A stretch of DNA of 64,000 nt. Source: Cymbomonas tetramitiformis (lineage: Eukaryota; Chlorophyta; Pyramimonadophyceae; Pyramimonadales; Pyramimonadaceae). The stretch is from assembly GCA_001247695.2 (NCBI GenBank), contig LGRX02028723.1:42267-106266 (forward strand), given 5' to 3'. Under the pieces are notes generated by a model. The model was not told the origin of the DNA. It made no database searches and was given only the letters and a program-made list of their open reading frames with translations. Every line of letters starts with the position of its first letter. The stretch's first letter is position 1. Both the position numbers and the translations under genes were made by a program. Shown piece after piece: positions 47,548-58,530 of the stretch.

Positions 47548-48990
47548 ATGTCTTCATTCGGAAATGATTTTGTTTTAGATAAGAATGTCAAAGTTAATAA
47601 TGGTGTGTTTATTGGTGCCAAAGATAAAACAACAGTAACAACTTTACAAATGGTTGGAGCAAATATCATGATGGATATCGATGGTTCTCAAAGCAAAGAC
47701 CCTGGTGTTGTTTATCTCAATATGGCTGCATTAACTGATAAATGCAAAGTTCGTATGGCTGGATTACCTGTTATTGGCTACTACCCAAATTCATGGTCCT
47801 ACCACAAGGACCAATGGGCAATTGCGGTTTCGATCACTAAATCGACTATTTGAGGCACAGGCAACATTTGCACATAATATTCATGAGTTAAATGAATTTT
47901 ATTTCTTATAGCGGCGGCCCCCATGAGACTTTAGGTGTGTGGTTGAACGACACGCTTTAGGGGTGTAATTTCACCAAAAGCTTGAAGAAAATGGTGGTCC
48001 CACCACAAGGACCACCGTTATTTTGAGTATTAGGAGTCACATGGGGGGCTCGCGGTGATGCTCGTGGTTATACATCTTGAGTTTATGACCAAATAAGATA
48101 ACTGAATCGGTTACTTCGCACCCTCATCATCATTTCCGCTCTATTTCAGCATGGCGCATGTTCAACACAATGCAAATTCCGAATTTAGTGAATTTCGGAC
48201 TTTAGAAATTGGCATTCATCCATTCTAAAATGTACACGCCAGCCGAAAAATAAGATATTTGGATGATGTTAGACTTTCAGAAATTCGCAATACACATATA
48301 CTTGAAGATTTAATGTGCCGCACACACCAACCTTGCGATATATGCCCTCTAGCACGCAATTATGATGGCTGGCTGGTCAGCTCGCGTGACCACTGTTTTA
48401 GGGGGGAAACCAACGAGCCAATATATTAGAGGGGAAGCCAACGAGCCAACGAGCCAATATATGCATTCCAACCGGGCCTACCGCCCAAATATGATTGGGA
48501 CATATGTATAGGTTCAATTTGATGGTATCCGCGCAGGTGTAGTGTTGATATATGATTGGTAAAAAATTATTGAAGATGAGTCACTAATTTGCCACATTTT
48601 GAATGTTCCAAAAAATCCGTTTTGAAAGGTTTGAGTGTAGAGGTTTGAAATGCGTTCGTCATGGATATATGGGATGGATATAGGCCAAACCAGCGTTCAA
48701 ATAAATTAATATAGGAGCTATATATACCACCTTTCATTGGTTAGACACCACAAATCACGGGAGATGGCCAATTAAATTATCGGAACAATGGTCCTCGTGG
48801 TAGGACCAAATCGTCGATCTGGTCCTACCACAAGGACTGCGGGGCAGTAGCCATTATAACCGGTGCCGCAAACACACCGCCAAATAATAACAGTGTCCCC
48901 GTCAATGGATTGTATGGGTATAGAAGTGCGGGTGGTACTGCACCAGCTCAGATTTTTATGAAAATGGCATCAATTCCTCCTGAATCATAA
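47548..48990 (+). pseudogene. Short fibre-like gene of B, interrupted by a MITE
   Basis: N-terminal part 47548-47775 (MSSFGNDFVLDKNVKVNNGVF) and C-terminal part 48853-48990 (VNGLYGYRSAGG, ends SIPPES). Removing 47776-48852 and one ATT restores an open frame equal in length to 18054-18395 plus a few codons. Confidence 0.85.
47776..48852. mobile_element. 1.08-kb non-autonomous DNA transposon
   Basis: Ends GGCTACTACCC and, inverted, GGCTACTGCCCC; ATT flanks both sides (47773-47775, 48853-48855). Near both ends and internally GGTCCTACCACAAGGACC-type palindromes recur. Mixed composition, no transposase ORF. A 3-bp duplication and GGC ends would suit a Harbinger- or CACTA-like system, but the autonomous partner is not visible. 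Confidence 0.8.
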
Positions 48991-49016
48991 AATAATAAAT
49001 AAATGTATAATATATA

Positions 49017-50810
49017 ATGTCTTCATTTGGAAATAATGTAGTTGCAAGTACATTTAATGGTAAACAAACTCCATCTACAAATATTCTCGACCCTTTAACA
49101 ATTAATCAAATAAATGTAAATCAAATAGGTGATAATTCAAACCCTTGTCAAACAATTCATATGGCTTCAGATTTTTTATATCAAAATGATATTGATTTTA
49201 TTGATAATTCTGATGTAAATAATCAAAGAGAATTCATGAAATTACAAACTGATGGTGATTTAAATTTGGTTAATAATATCAATTTTTATGATTTCATTTT
49301 GAACAATCCTGCAAGTAAATCAAAATTCTCCATAGGTTTGGATGAACTTGATAGTTCTTTTGAAATTAAATCTTTGGACCCTGTTCCTCAAACAAGATTG
49401 AAAATAGGAGATAATGGTATCAATGAATGGTCCTTTATGCAAACCACATTGAATGTAGAACCACTTGGAGCAGGTGTACTTTTAAATGATGGACCTTTGA
49501 TTTTAAACACCGGTGATATCACTTTAAATTCTGGAAAATTTATTGGTGACGGTTCTTTGCTTCAAAACTTGCCTTCCGGGGCTAACCAAAATTTACAATT
49601 TGTTACCGACCAAGGAAGTACAACTACAACGAATGATATTTCTTTTACCGGAACTGGAAAATTTACGATAAATCAAGATGAAATTGATGGTGCTTTAATT
49701 AGGATTAGAGGCGGTACTCAAGATGCTAAAATTCGTATTGGTGAAACAACAAATGATGACGGATATATAAATGCACAACGTGCAATATTAATAGGCAGAA
49801 ATGCTGGTTCATTCGGTTGTGGAATTGATGTTTTGGCTTTAGGTTCAGGTAGTGGATATGACCAAGCTGGGAATTATTCGGTAAATTTAGGAGATGATTC
49901 CGGACAAAGTAACGCCGGTGTGGAATCTGTTTCTGTAGGAAGATTTGCAGGCGAAGTTTTTAGTGGTCTAAATTCAGTGTCATTAGGTTCATATGCTAAT
50001 AAGAATACCGGAGGAACTTCGTCTGTCAACAATACTATTTGTATAAATGCAACCGGTGTTGAATTAAATTCTGTAAATCCAAGTTCATTTACGGTAAAAC
50101 CTATAAGACCAAGTCCTGATGTGACATTAGAAAATTTACAATTGTATTATGATTCAGTTTCCGGTGAAATAAAATCTGGTGCTATTAATAATGGAAGTAT
50201 TGGTTCATTAAGTCAAGTTTTGGCTGTCGGTAATTCTGGAAATAACATTAATTTAAGCGGAGATTTGGATTGTAGTGCTATACGACTTGTAAGTAGCATA
50301 GACTGGGCATATACAACGCCAACATCATCATTGACGACCTTAGGAATTCCTTTGACAGGTTTGACAAATGCATATACGGCAACATTACCCACAAGTCCGG
50401 TTCCTCATACAGGTGATGTATTCACTTTTGTAAATAATACCGGAGCTACAATAAATGCTGGAGATATTGTTCAATTTTCTGATGATTTTTCAGATGTAAA
50501 TGGTGTAAAAATATATGCAGCTTCGGCAAGTCGATCTAATCAAAATTGTATGCCTATTGGAGTTTGTGTTCAAAATTCAACAACCGGAAATTCTTGTTTC
50601 GTTTGTACAAAAGGATTCACAACTTGTAAAGCTATTGATGGAAGTTATGTCAAAGGTCAAATGTTGGGTTGTGCACCGGGAGGGTCAGTCAATTCTTCAC
50701 AAATCACTACAAATAATGTTGGAATTATCGGTGTATGTATGGAAAGTAACGTTGTAACAATCTCGGGTTCAGGATTATTGGTTTGGATTAAACCTGATTT
50801 TAAATTGTGA
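49017..50810 (+). CDS. Fibre-like virion protein 2, intact B copy
   Basis: 597 residues, same layout as 16224-18024 but without the frameshift: FGN N-terminus, helical DFLYQNDIDFIDN, glycine/serine-rich shaft, YadA-head-like units (LALGSGSG, VSVGRFAG, VSLGSYAN) and strand-rich C-terminal domain with Cys residues. Confidence 0.8.
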   Translation: MSSFGNNVVASTFNGKQTPSTNILDPLTINQINVNQIGDNSNPCQTIHMASDFLYQNDIDFIDNSDVNNQREFMKLQTDGDLNLVNNINFYDFILNNPASKSKFSIGLDELDSSFEIKSLDPVPQTRLKIGDNGINEWSFMQTTLNVEPLGAGVLLNDGPLILNTGDITLNSGKFIGDGSLLQNLPSGANQNLQFVTDQGSTTTTNDISFTGTGKFTINQDEIDGALIRIRGGTQDAKIRIGETTNDDGYINAQRAILIGRNAGSFGCGIDVLALGSGSGYDQAGNYSVNLGDDSGQSNAGVESVSVGRFAGEVFSGLNSVSLGSYANKNTGGTSSVNNTICINATGVELNSVNPSSFTVKPIRPSPDVTLENLQLYYDSVSGEIKSGAINNGSIGSLSQVLAVGNSGNNINLSGDLDCSAIRLVSSIDWAYTTPTSSLTTLGIPLTGLTNAYTATLPTSPVPHTGDVFTFVNNTGATINAGDIVQFSDDFSDVNGVKIYAASASRSNQNCMPIGVCVQNSTTGNSCFVCTKGFTTCKAIDGSYVKGQMLGCAPGGSVNSSQITTNNVGIIGVCMESNVVTISGSGLLVWIKPDFKL

Positions 50811-50833
50811 TTTAATATATATATATATATCAG

Positions 50834-51670
50834 ATGTCTTCTTTTGGAAATGATATTGTTTGTAAAAATATACAATGTGATACGGTTAATGGAAATGCTC
50901 CTACCGGGGGGTCTACTAAGTGGCAAAACCTACCCGGTGGTAATGATATAGAAAGGACAGTTGGTAACGTATACGTAAACAATCTATACGGCAGAGACGT
51001 TTTGAATACTTCAATTATAAACTTCCGATATTTGGAAAATGTTTTAAATAGTGGAACTGCACAAATTGAACTAAAGGATGGAACTGATAATAGTCTTATA
51101 ATTGTTACAGGCAGTGAACTGCAAGTAAATACAACTTCCGGTTTGTTAGTAAATGGAAATGCAAGAGTCAATGGAGAAATAAACAATACTACAAATAACA
51201 AAACTAACATTGATTTATTTGGAACAAAAGTATCAGGTAATTCATTTATTGGTTTGAATACCTCAGCCGTGGACATACTAAATGCTAAAACTATATATTT
51301 TATAAATTTTCAAAAAAAACCTGATGGTAGTGCAACTCAATTTTTCAGAATTAATATGAAAGGTGATATAATAGGTTGCAATGATATAGAATGTAATGAT
51401 ATAGAATGCAATAAGTTAACAACAAAAACTTTACAATACGAAAATCTTAATTTGTCAAATTTTCCGAGAATACAGCCTAAAGCTGGTCAAGGTATTCGAA
51501 TATTGGAATTTCCTTCAAATACTTTTGGTGTAATGTGTATATTTCAGCTAGCAGGTAATGAAACAGGTACTCAACAAGCTAATTTCAAAATTCAACACGC
51601 TGATTCAGATGTGAATAATAACATTGTAGACAACTATGTTTTGATTTGTGAAGGTTTAGGTTTCTTTACT
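50834..51670 (+). pseudogene. Fibre-like virion protein 1 of B, 3' end cut by fragment D
   Basis: Homologous to 15217-16200 (MSSFGNDIVCKNIQCDTVNG identical) and interrupted after GLGFFT by AGTAGTATG at 51671. About 40 C-terminal residues are missing. Confidence 0.8.
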
Positions 51671-51910
51671 AGTAGTATGATGTAGCGTTTACGGACAGAA
51701 TTTTCCCCCACCACAAAAACCCTAGGGCTGCGCCCTAGGGTTGGGGTAAAATCCAATCCCCAAACCCTACAACATTCTACTATCCTCCAAACCCTAGGAT
51801 GACGTGTCAATTTTCCGGTGAGCTTCCGGTGAATTTATCCGGTCCGGTGAGCTTCCGGTGAGCTTCCGGTGAATTTATCCGGTTCGGTGAGAGTTTCCGG
51901 TGGAATTTTA
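51671..51910. repeat. TIR of fragment D
   Basis: Near-identical to 9480-9722. Confidence 0.85.
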
Positions 51911-52013
51911 TAATTTTGTTTTCAGATTTGGAATCAGCGCAAAATTTTTGAAATAAAAGGTTTTTTATAAAAAAAAAAGAATTCTTTAATATTTTCTTTA
52001 ATTATGATGAAAC

Positions 52014-52043
52014 TAGTCCCTTCCTCCCCCTAAAAAGGGACTA
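52014..52043. promoter_or_regulatory. TAGTCCCTT...AAGGGACTA hairpin
   Basis: Inverted repeat of 9 bp separated by a CTCCCCCTAA-type loop, 83 bp upstream of the ATG at 52126; the same in C at 9830-9849. Confidence 0.5.
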
Positions 52044-52125
52044 TTGCAAGTTTTGGCGAGAACAAACTTCACAAACTCTCAAAACCACACAGCGCAGAGC
52101 ACCCGTTAGTTACAAGCTATCAAAA

Positions 52126-52797
52126 ATGCCCCGAACCCGTCAAAGTAAGCAACCGGTTGCCGATGAGGTGACGATTGACTTAACCCTTGAATCGGATATT
52201 ACTCAGCAGGCTTCGGAAGTCGCTGAGCCGATTGTTCTAACAAAAGTTGTTCAACAGGCGTTAGACGAAATGCCCGTAATACCAGAGGAAAAAATGCAAG
52301 AAATGAAAAAACGTTGGCAAGAGTTTCGCGATGCTCCAAAAGCGCCAGCAGGTTTCAAGTCTGCAGCGCGTTTCAAGCCTGCAGAGCGTTTGGCAACAGA
52401 GACAGCGGCATGCGCATCGGCAGCAGCAGTTGAACCTTACGTACCGCCTGTAGTGTACGAGGACCCTCCACCCCGCAGGCGTACTGCGAAGGAAGTCGCA
52501 GGGGGGTGTACCAACTTTCAATGCGCGAAACCCGTGGAGCAGCAGTTGGGGTCGTGTATGAAATGCGCCCGGACCGGCTGCAAGTACTGTATTTTCAGGT
52601 CAATAGACACGTACCTTGAAGACAATAAAAGAGGTAACAGGCGTACGGGGATGACGCGGTATTATTTTGAACACTGTAAAGTCACATGCATGCCCTTTCA
52701 GTTAGCGGAAGTTTTTCAGCAACGATACCCCAATGCCTGCAGAGGCTGTATCAATACCGCGCGCATCCCCGTAACCATGCCTGAAAGCATAGAATAG
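52126..52797 (+). CDS. Cys-rich cargo protein with SUMO-interaction-like motif, D copy
   Basis: 223 residues; differs from 9932 mainly by an 8-residue insertion after IDLTLES (DITQQASE) and scattered substitutions, including a Gly-to-Cys change giving GCKYCIF. All paired cysteines are kept, and substitutions look mostly conservative, so the protein seems to have been under selection. Confidence 0.75.
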   Translation: MPRTRQSKQPVADEVTIDLTLESDITQQASEVAEPIVLTKVVQQALDEMPVIPEEKMQEMKKRWQEFRDAPKAPAGFKSAARFKPAERLATETAACASAAAVEPYVPPVVYEDPPPRRRTAKEVAGGCTNFQCAKPVEQQLGSCMKCARTGCKYCIFRSIDTYLEDNKRGNRRTGMTRYYFEHCKVTCMPFQLAEVFQQRYPNACRGCINTARIPVTMPESIE

Positions 52798-52859
52798 ATA
52801 ATAGATAATAGATAGATAGATAAATAGATAATAGATAATAGATAAATAGTGTATTAATA

Positions 52860-52975
52860 GTTGTATATTTGTTGTAATGCCTGTTGTATATTTGTTGTAA
52901 TGCCTGTTGTATATTTGTTGTAATGCCTGTTGTATATTTGTTGTAATGCCTGTTGTATATTGTTGTAATGCCTGC
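52860..52975 (+). repeat. 23-bp tandem repeat, five copies
   Basis: Same unit as 13203-13299. Confidence 0.9.
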
Positions 52976-53160
52976 TGTAAAGCCTTCTTATGAAGCCTGT
53001 AATGCCTGGTGAATTTATTCTGTTCAGTGAGAGTTTCCGATGGAATAAATATAAATATGATAAACTAGAAAAAAAGAATTTATCATAAATAAAATAAAAA
53101 TAATAAGAATAATAAAATGTAAATACGTTAAAATAAATCTAAATATAATTTATTAAAAAG

Positions 53161-53736
53161 TTACGACACAACTATATTTTCTTGTGTAATCGAAGGTTGT
53201 CGACTTAATTCTAATACAAATCGAAGTATATCAGCACTTGTCGAAAAATTTCCATTTAGTGAACTAATTTGAAGTTCGAGATTATTGTTTCCTATAACAT
53301 TAGATGAAGCTACCAAACTGAAAGGGTTACTTATTCCAGTAAATATAGCAAGACCCTTAGGGTTTTTAGAAATTGTTTCTAATTTGTAAAATTCAGCGTC
53401 ACTTCCACGATATGCTATGATTACTTCTTTATTTATAGAATTAACTAATGTAATCGAATTTCTCCCGCTTAATGTAGGGTCTATTTGAAAATGGGGAAGC
53501 TCTCTTATTATTTTATTTAATTTTGCTTTATTATCGTAACTAAATGCATAGGCTGAATTTGCAGCTAAAGCATATTTTTTTTGAGTAGGATTATCAAATT
53601 TAATTGTATTTTTTCCAAGAAAATTATTTATTGCTTGATTTGGAATATTTTTGAAATCTGCATGTATTGCATTGGAAAACAAATGAAGAAAACATATGGT
53701 GGGAATTTGGATGAATGATTTAAGAACAATTAACAT
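53161..53736 (-). pseudogene. Chimeric ORF: lipase N-terminal part fused to fibre C-terminus
   Basis: 191 codons. The first about 125 (KKYALAANSAYAFSY...EVIIAYRGSDAE) match the region before the Ser nucleophile of the lipase at 21323, and the rest (GISNPFSLVASSNVIGNNN... to QENIVVS) matches a fibre tail. No catalytic Ser is present. A deletion of the genes lying between fibre and lipase in A would create exactly this order. The start lies within the B TIR. Confidence 0.75.
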
Positions 53737-53989
53737 ATATCTTATTGAAACATTAATTAATTTAATTTTTATTCACTTTCAATTTTATCTTTATCTTTTT
53801 ATTGTAGATTTATTTATTTATTTTTATTGTAGATTTTTTATTTATTTTTTATCGTACTCACATTTAATCACGTAATTTATTCCCTATTTATTACGTAATT
53901 ATTTCTTTAGGGTTTTCTCTTGTATTTATTAATCATTTATTATCGTCTTTAGGGTTTTGGGGGGGCGTTATAATCAGTAGTATACTACT
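53727..53989. repeat. Right TIR of element B
   Basis: Inverse complement of 13533-13799, ending CAGTAGTATACTACT, followed by AATTCT. Confidence 0.9.
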
Positions 53990-53995
53990 AATTCT

Positions 53996-54043
53996 AATAC
54001 AAATCGAAGTACATCAGCACTTGTCGAAAAATTTCCATTTAGT
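53996..54043 (-). pseudogene. Continuation of the C fibre gene after element B
   Basis: Matches 53217-53264 and stops where pPolB sequence begins. Confidence 0.75.
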
Positions 54044-57009
54044 ATTAATAAAACTTTCAAATATTTTATAAGATGTATTTTCCCAGTGTACAACTTGATG
54101 AATTTTTTCTATCACATAACCTTTTTTCAAAGCTAATTTTACTTCTTCAGTGCACCAAGTTCCAGTCATTTTTGTCAATGGAAATGTAAGCTTTTCCATC
54201 TTGGACTGTCCCCGGGTCCTTAATGGTAACACAGCCATTTCCAAATCATTTGGAGGAATAATGGTACACTTTATAACCCCAAAAAATTGTTCTATATTTC
54301 TTATACCTAATAAGTCGATTTCATTATATATTTTTGAAGGATGTCCAAATGGAAATAAACAATATTTTAAAACCCAAGGATACAAACTTGTAAAATCTAC
54401 ATACCTAATTATTTCCCCTTCCTTACATTTATGGTATAATTTTTTAGGATCTGTTCTACCACCAAATAATGCATCTCTAAAATGTATTGGTACATTATAT
54501 GTATTTAAAAAATCAATAACATTTTTATCGTGCTTTCGTAAATCATTAAACTCATTTTCCCAAATGTATACGACATTGTATCCTAATTCTTTTAATTTTT
54601 CAAGCCGTTTATTTGTTTCTTCATTCAATTGAAAAAATGTTTTATTAAAGTTGTAATTCTTTCTAAACATTTTGTTTTTGTACACTTCAGGATTTCCGTG
54701 ATAATAATCTCCTAAAAATTCATAAATTGTATTTGTTGCAGGGTCATAACCATCTACATATTTATGTCTTGCATTATTTCCAAAATAGAAATTAGGAATT
54801 TTGTATTCTTTTATTAGATTTTCTATCTTATTTGTATGCTTTATATATTCTAACCATTTGTCTCCTATTTTTGATTGTTGTTTTCCTTTTGTAATATTAC
54901 TCAATATTGCTATTGAATTTTCAGGCATATGTATATACCTATGAATTGTTTGAGTTAAAGATGCAATAGTCAAATAACTTGTAGGATCAATTTCATCATT
55001 TGTTATTTGTAAAATCATTTTTCTATATTCCATCCATTCTAATCGTAAAATTCTAACATCACTTTGACAATATTCTAAAATTTCTTTTTGCATATCAAAA
55101 GTGAATTTTTCATTCCAATAATACCAATCTAAAAATTCTTTCCGGGCTTCATTTTTCATTTGATTAAAACCATAATAATGTTTATCGGGAAGTGGACCTA
55201 TATATTCTTTATTTTTAGGTGTATTAAATTTGTGCGGAAAATACCCTTTTTTCTCTCCTTTCAAAGAAAATATTTTTGAAAATTTGCTAAGAGGATTTGT
55301 TAGATGTAAATAGCTGTCCATTAATGTAACATTTTGATATTTCAAATACATTATTTTACCACCATTTTGCACAATTTCGGGAATTTCATTCATTGTTGTC
55401 ATTATGTATTCAACAATCAATACATAATCATATTTACTTCCATTGTGTGCAATAAAAGTAAAGTCTTTGTGTTGATTAGAAAAAAGAAATTTGCAAGCTT
55501 CTTCAATGTTGTAATGAACAAATGATTCTCCATTTGAGTATTGTGTAACACTTAAATTGACTTCGTGCTTTCTTTCATTATATGCTTCAAAATAAAAAAA
55601 TCCTATTTTTTCTTCTTCTATTATTTCTTTTGGTTTTTTCTTTGTAATATAACAAATATGATTTCTTACATCACAATATAACTCACAATTTGGACAATAT
55701 TCGTGTCCACAAATATGTTGTTCTTTTCTTGTATCATATATTTGTTTACATTCACCTTTGCATTTATGAAAGTATTTACAAGCTGTCCCTTTCTTATGTA
55801 AATCATAACATTTTTTATTTAGAAATTTTATCTTACATTCTTGACAATAAATAGCATGTTTCCAATCAATATATTGTTTTGTTTTCGTTTTTGAAAAATC
55901 ACACAATTTGCTACGACATTTATTGCATCTTGATTTGTGTATTTTTCCATAAAATGCCTCAATTTTTGTAATAGGTTCAAAGTGACCAAAACTTGAGTTA
56001 AGATGATAATAAACAAAATTCCATTCAGCCCTTTTTGGTAACCCTTCTTTTGAAGGTGGGTACATTATTGTACAACCTAAATCAGTCATTCCGTGAATAA
56101 TTATATTTCTATCAAACTTTTCCTCAAATAAATTAATGTCATCAAATCCTATACCGTCTTCAGGATTAAATTCTAATTCTTTCATTATTTCTATGGCTTC
56201 TTTTGTTAATCTATTTCTTTTATCTTGGTGAACATTGTGATAAATGGTTGAAGATGCATTTTCTTTATAATACATTACAAGGCAAGATTTAGCAAAACAT
56301 TGTTCATCTTGAATGGTAATCACACTTTTTTTGGATTTTAATTCTTGTACCGTTTTCGGCATAGGCAAAGGAGCACCTTTTCCATTTAATTTTTTGAAAT
56401 TTAATAAAGAAATTGTAATTGAATTTGCACGACCTCTATCATCTCCGCTTTGAATCATTCCATCTAATTTTTCATAAAAATCAGTTTCATTTTTGCACTA
56501 ATAAAATCAGATTCTCCATTTTGAAATGATATTCCAAATTGAAAGTGTTTAACATCTTCAGAATTTTGATCAGTTTTTTTGTTCATTAATTTCATCCAAT
56601 ATTCTAAAGGCTTTCCCAAAAAACGATTGAAATTTATTTTCATACTTATTCCGGAATTTCCACCTTTATCAACAAATTCTTTTGTCACATTTTTATTTGT
56701 AAATTGTTCTTCATATTCTTGCCTAGAAATCAATTCGGGTTTATTTTTCTTTTTGTCATTATCATTTTCATATTTTTCAATTAAATCTTGTAGTGTTTCC
56801 CTTTTATCTTTTTTAGTAAAATCATCATTAAATTTTTCTTTTTCAAATTTTGTTATCTTATTCCATTGTTCTTGTGTTAATTGTCTAGAACTTGATGCAC
56901 GAAAATTTCCGGCCCTATAATTCTTTATCTTTTTCAAATTAGTTTTCTTTGATTGTGTCATAGGTGCTTTGCCTTTATCTTTTTCATCTTTATTCTTTTT
57001 AGGTGACAT
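54044..57009 (-). pseudogene. Protein-primed DNA polymerase, A-like, 3' truncated and frameshifted
   Basis: Starts MSPKKNKDEKD at 57009. One base is lost near 56460; otherwise open through exonuclease motifs and motif A (DFTSLYP), ending at ESFINT before motifs B and C. In the exonuclease I block the DFEAY of A is YFEAY here, so the first catalytic Asp is lost. Much closer to the A polymerase than to B. Confidence 0.9.
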
Positions 57010-57054
57010 ATTATTATAGAATATTTTTATTATACTTATAATGTAACGTAATCT

Positions 57055-57387
57055 TTAAGTAATATTTGTTACTTTTAATTTTTCAATGAATTTGTTTTGA
57101 ATATCAAGAAGTTTGTCAAAATTTTCAGGAGACTCTTTAATTTTATTAGAAAAAATGTTTATTATTTCAATTTTGTCTATATTATGTTTTTTCAAAGTGA
57201 TCATAGATACATTTTTATTTTCTATAATTCTTTGTATAGTCATTTGTTTTTGTAACTTTATTTTATGATTTTCGTAATATTTATTTTTGTCTCTTCTATT
57301 TGTGTCTAGGGGTTTTTTATAATAAACTTTTCCATTCTTTGATGTAACTTTAGTATACTTTGGATATGATTCACTAATGTTTTCCAT
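57055..57387 (-). CDS. Small conserved PLV protein upstream of pPolB
   Basis: 110 residues, nearly the same as 29864, intact, 45 bp upstream of the pPolB start. Confidence 0.65.
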   Translation of the reverse strand: MENISESYPKYTKVTSKNGKVYYKKPLDTNRRDKNKYYENHKIKLQKQMTIQRIIENKNVSMITLKKHNIDKIEIINIFSNKIKESPENFDKLLDIQNKFIEKLKVTNIT

Positions 57388-57450
57388 TGATATAAAGTAT
57401 AACCTATTTTTTAAATTGTTTTGAAACTCGCAAAAAAATAAAGTAAAAAT

Positions 57451-57913
57451 ATGTATGAAATATATAATAATGATTGCTTTACAATTTTACCAACAATTAA
57501 AAGTAATTCGGCAGATTTATTTGCCGTATAATCAGACTAATTGTTCTTGGGATAAAGATGTTATTGATTTGGATCAATTGTGGATACATTTAAAAAGAAT
57601 AGGCAAAAAGAAATGTGTTTATATATTTACAACAACAACAAAATATGGACATAATATCATTGAAAGCAATAAAAAATGGTTTAGATACGATTTAGTCTAT
57701 GAAAAAACTATGGCTTTAGGATGTTACCACGCTAATCAAATGCCTTTAAGATCACACGAAATGATATATGTATTTTATAAACGTTTACCAACTTATAATC
57801 CAATAAAAATTGAAGGTAATAAACCATATGTTAGACAAGGGCAAGGACCTAGAACAGAATTATATACTCATTATACGGATAGGACACCTACTATATGTTT
57901 AGATGGTAAAAGA
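57451..57913 (+). pseudogene. N6/N4 DNA methyltransferase, deleted copy
   Basis: ATG at 57451. After SNSADLF an 11-bp deletion between two ATTT copies removes part of the DLPY motif and shifts frame (about 57523). The remainder is open to DGKRFPA, then joins ATPase sequence; the AdoMet motif is lost. Confidence 0.85.
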
Positions 57914-58037
57914 TTTCCTGCATCGGCCAAAATAATTCCGTGGAGTTGAATAAAATCAGGTTCGGTGTTTATAGTAAATGCTGAATTTTTCGGTAATTGA
58001 ATTCCATATTTTTTGTCATTTATTTTTTGAAAAGACA
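57914..58037 (-). pseudogene. N-terminal fragment of the packaging ATPase
   Basis: About 40 codons, MSFQKINDKKYGIQLP to the start of Walker A, in opposite direction to the adjoining methyltransferase fragment. Confidence 0.8.
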
Positions 58038-58072
58038 TCAATAAATTCAAAAGTTTCCTTATAATAAATATT

Positions 58073-58133
58073 AAAATTCTGGAAATAAAGATTTATATGT
58101 TTTATGAAATTGTTTATCGTTATCTAAAACATC
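58073..58133 (-). pseudogene. C-terminal fragment of the Lys-rich coiled-coil protein
   Basis: Encodes the last about 19 residues (KQFHKTYKSLFPEF type), spaced from the ATPase fragment as in A. Confidence 0.7.
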
Positions 58134-58270
58134 ATGCAGTCATTGAATAATTTTTTGATGCTAAATTTGAATATTCTTTAAAAATTGATTTATTTGATGC
58201 AGCATTTTTAAACCCTGATTCATTTAAACAATATTGTCTAACAATATCATCAGTCAAAATCTTTCTCATA
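58134..58270 (-). pseudogene. N-terminal fragment of the acidic PLV protein
   Basis: MRKILTDDIVRQYCLNESGF to NYSMTA-like region. It could be the 5' remainder of the gene cut at 9130, which would place this segment in element F. Confidence 0.75.
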
Positions 58271-58298
58271 TTATATATATTATATATATTATATAAAA

Positions 58299-58496
58299 TT
58301 ATCGTCTTCGTCTATTTTGTTGCCTATCGGCTGGATGAGGTGCTCTTAAAATCCTTCCAAAACGTCTTAATTGACCACTAGCTTTGCATTGAATTTGATT
58401 TCCAAGCGGACGACCTGATGGTGCAGGGTCCTTGTACCCACAATAAATTCTATTATTAAGTCTTCGTTGAGCTTGTGTTTGATTTGCTCTTACCAT
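58299..58496 (-). CDS. Small Arg-rich PLV protein
   Basis: 65 residues, intact, same order as in B (acidic gene, basic gene, integrase). Confidence 0.7.
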   Translation of the reverse strand: MVRANQTQAQRRLNNRIYCGYKDPAPSGRPLGNQIQCKASGQLRRFGRILRAPHPADRQQNRRRR

Positions 58497-58530
58497 AATT
58501 ATATATATATATAATCTAATTTAAAAAAAA

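Larger units (their letters stand above)
51671..53726. mobile_element. C-like PLV fragment D
   Basis: Starts with the AGTAGTATG TIR and repeats the left part of C without the LTR retrotransposon, then holds a fused lipase-fibre ORF and runs into the right TIR of B with no terminus of its own. An insertion into the B fibre gene (after TTTACT) followed by deletion of its right end would explain this. Confidence 0.75.
13533..53989. mobile_element. PLV element B, host of element A
   Basis: Begins AGTAGTATACTACTGATTAT and ends with its inverse complement. AATTCT lies on both sides (13527-13532, 53990-53995), a perfect 6-bp duplication, as expected for Polinton-type integration. Excluding element A and its duplicated hexamer it is about 17.2 kb. 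It retains RING gene, two small genes, acidic protein, integrase, pPolB (broken), capsid C-terminus and three fibre-type genes. ATPase, penton and lipase are lost at the junction near 46413. Confidence 0.9.

Noticed and set aside
15217..53989. Adenain/Ulp1-type maturation protease expected in Polintons
   Set aside because: No ORF in A or B shows the His-Asp/Glu-Gln-Cys order; it seems absent in this lineage.
54150..54632. 160-codon rightward ORF
   Set aside because: Exact antisense of the pPolB motif A region; shadow frame.
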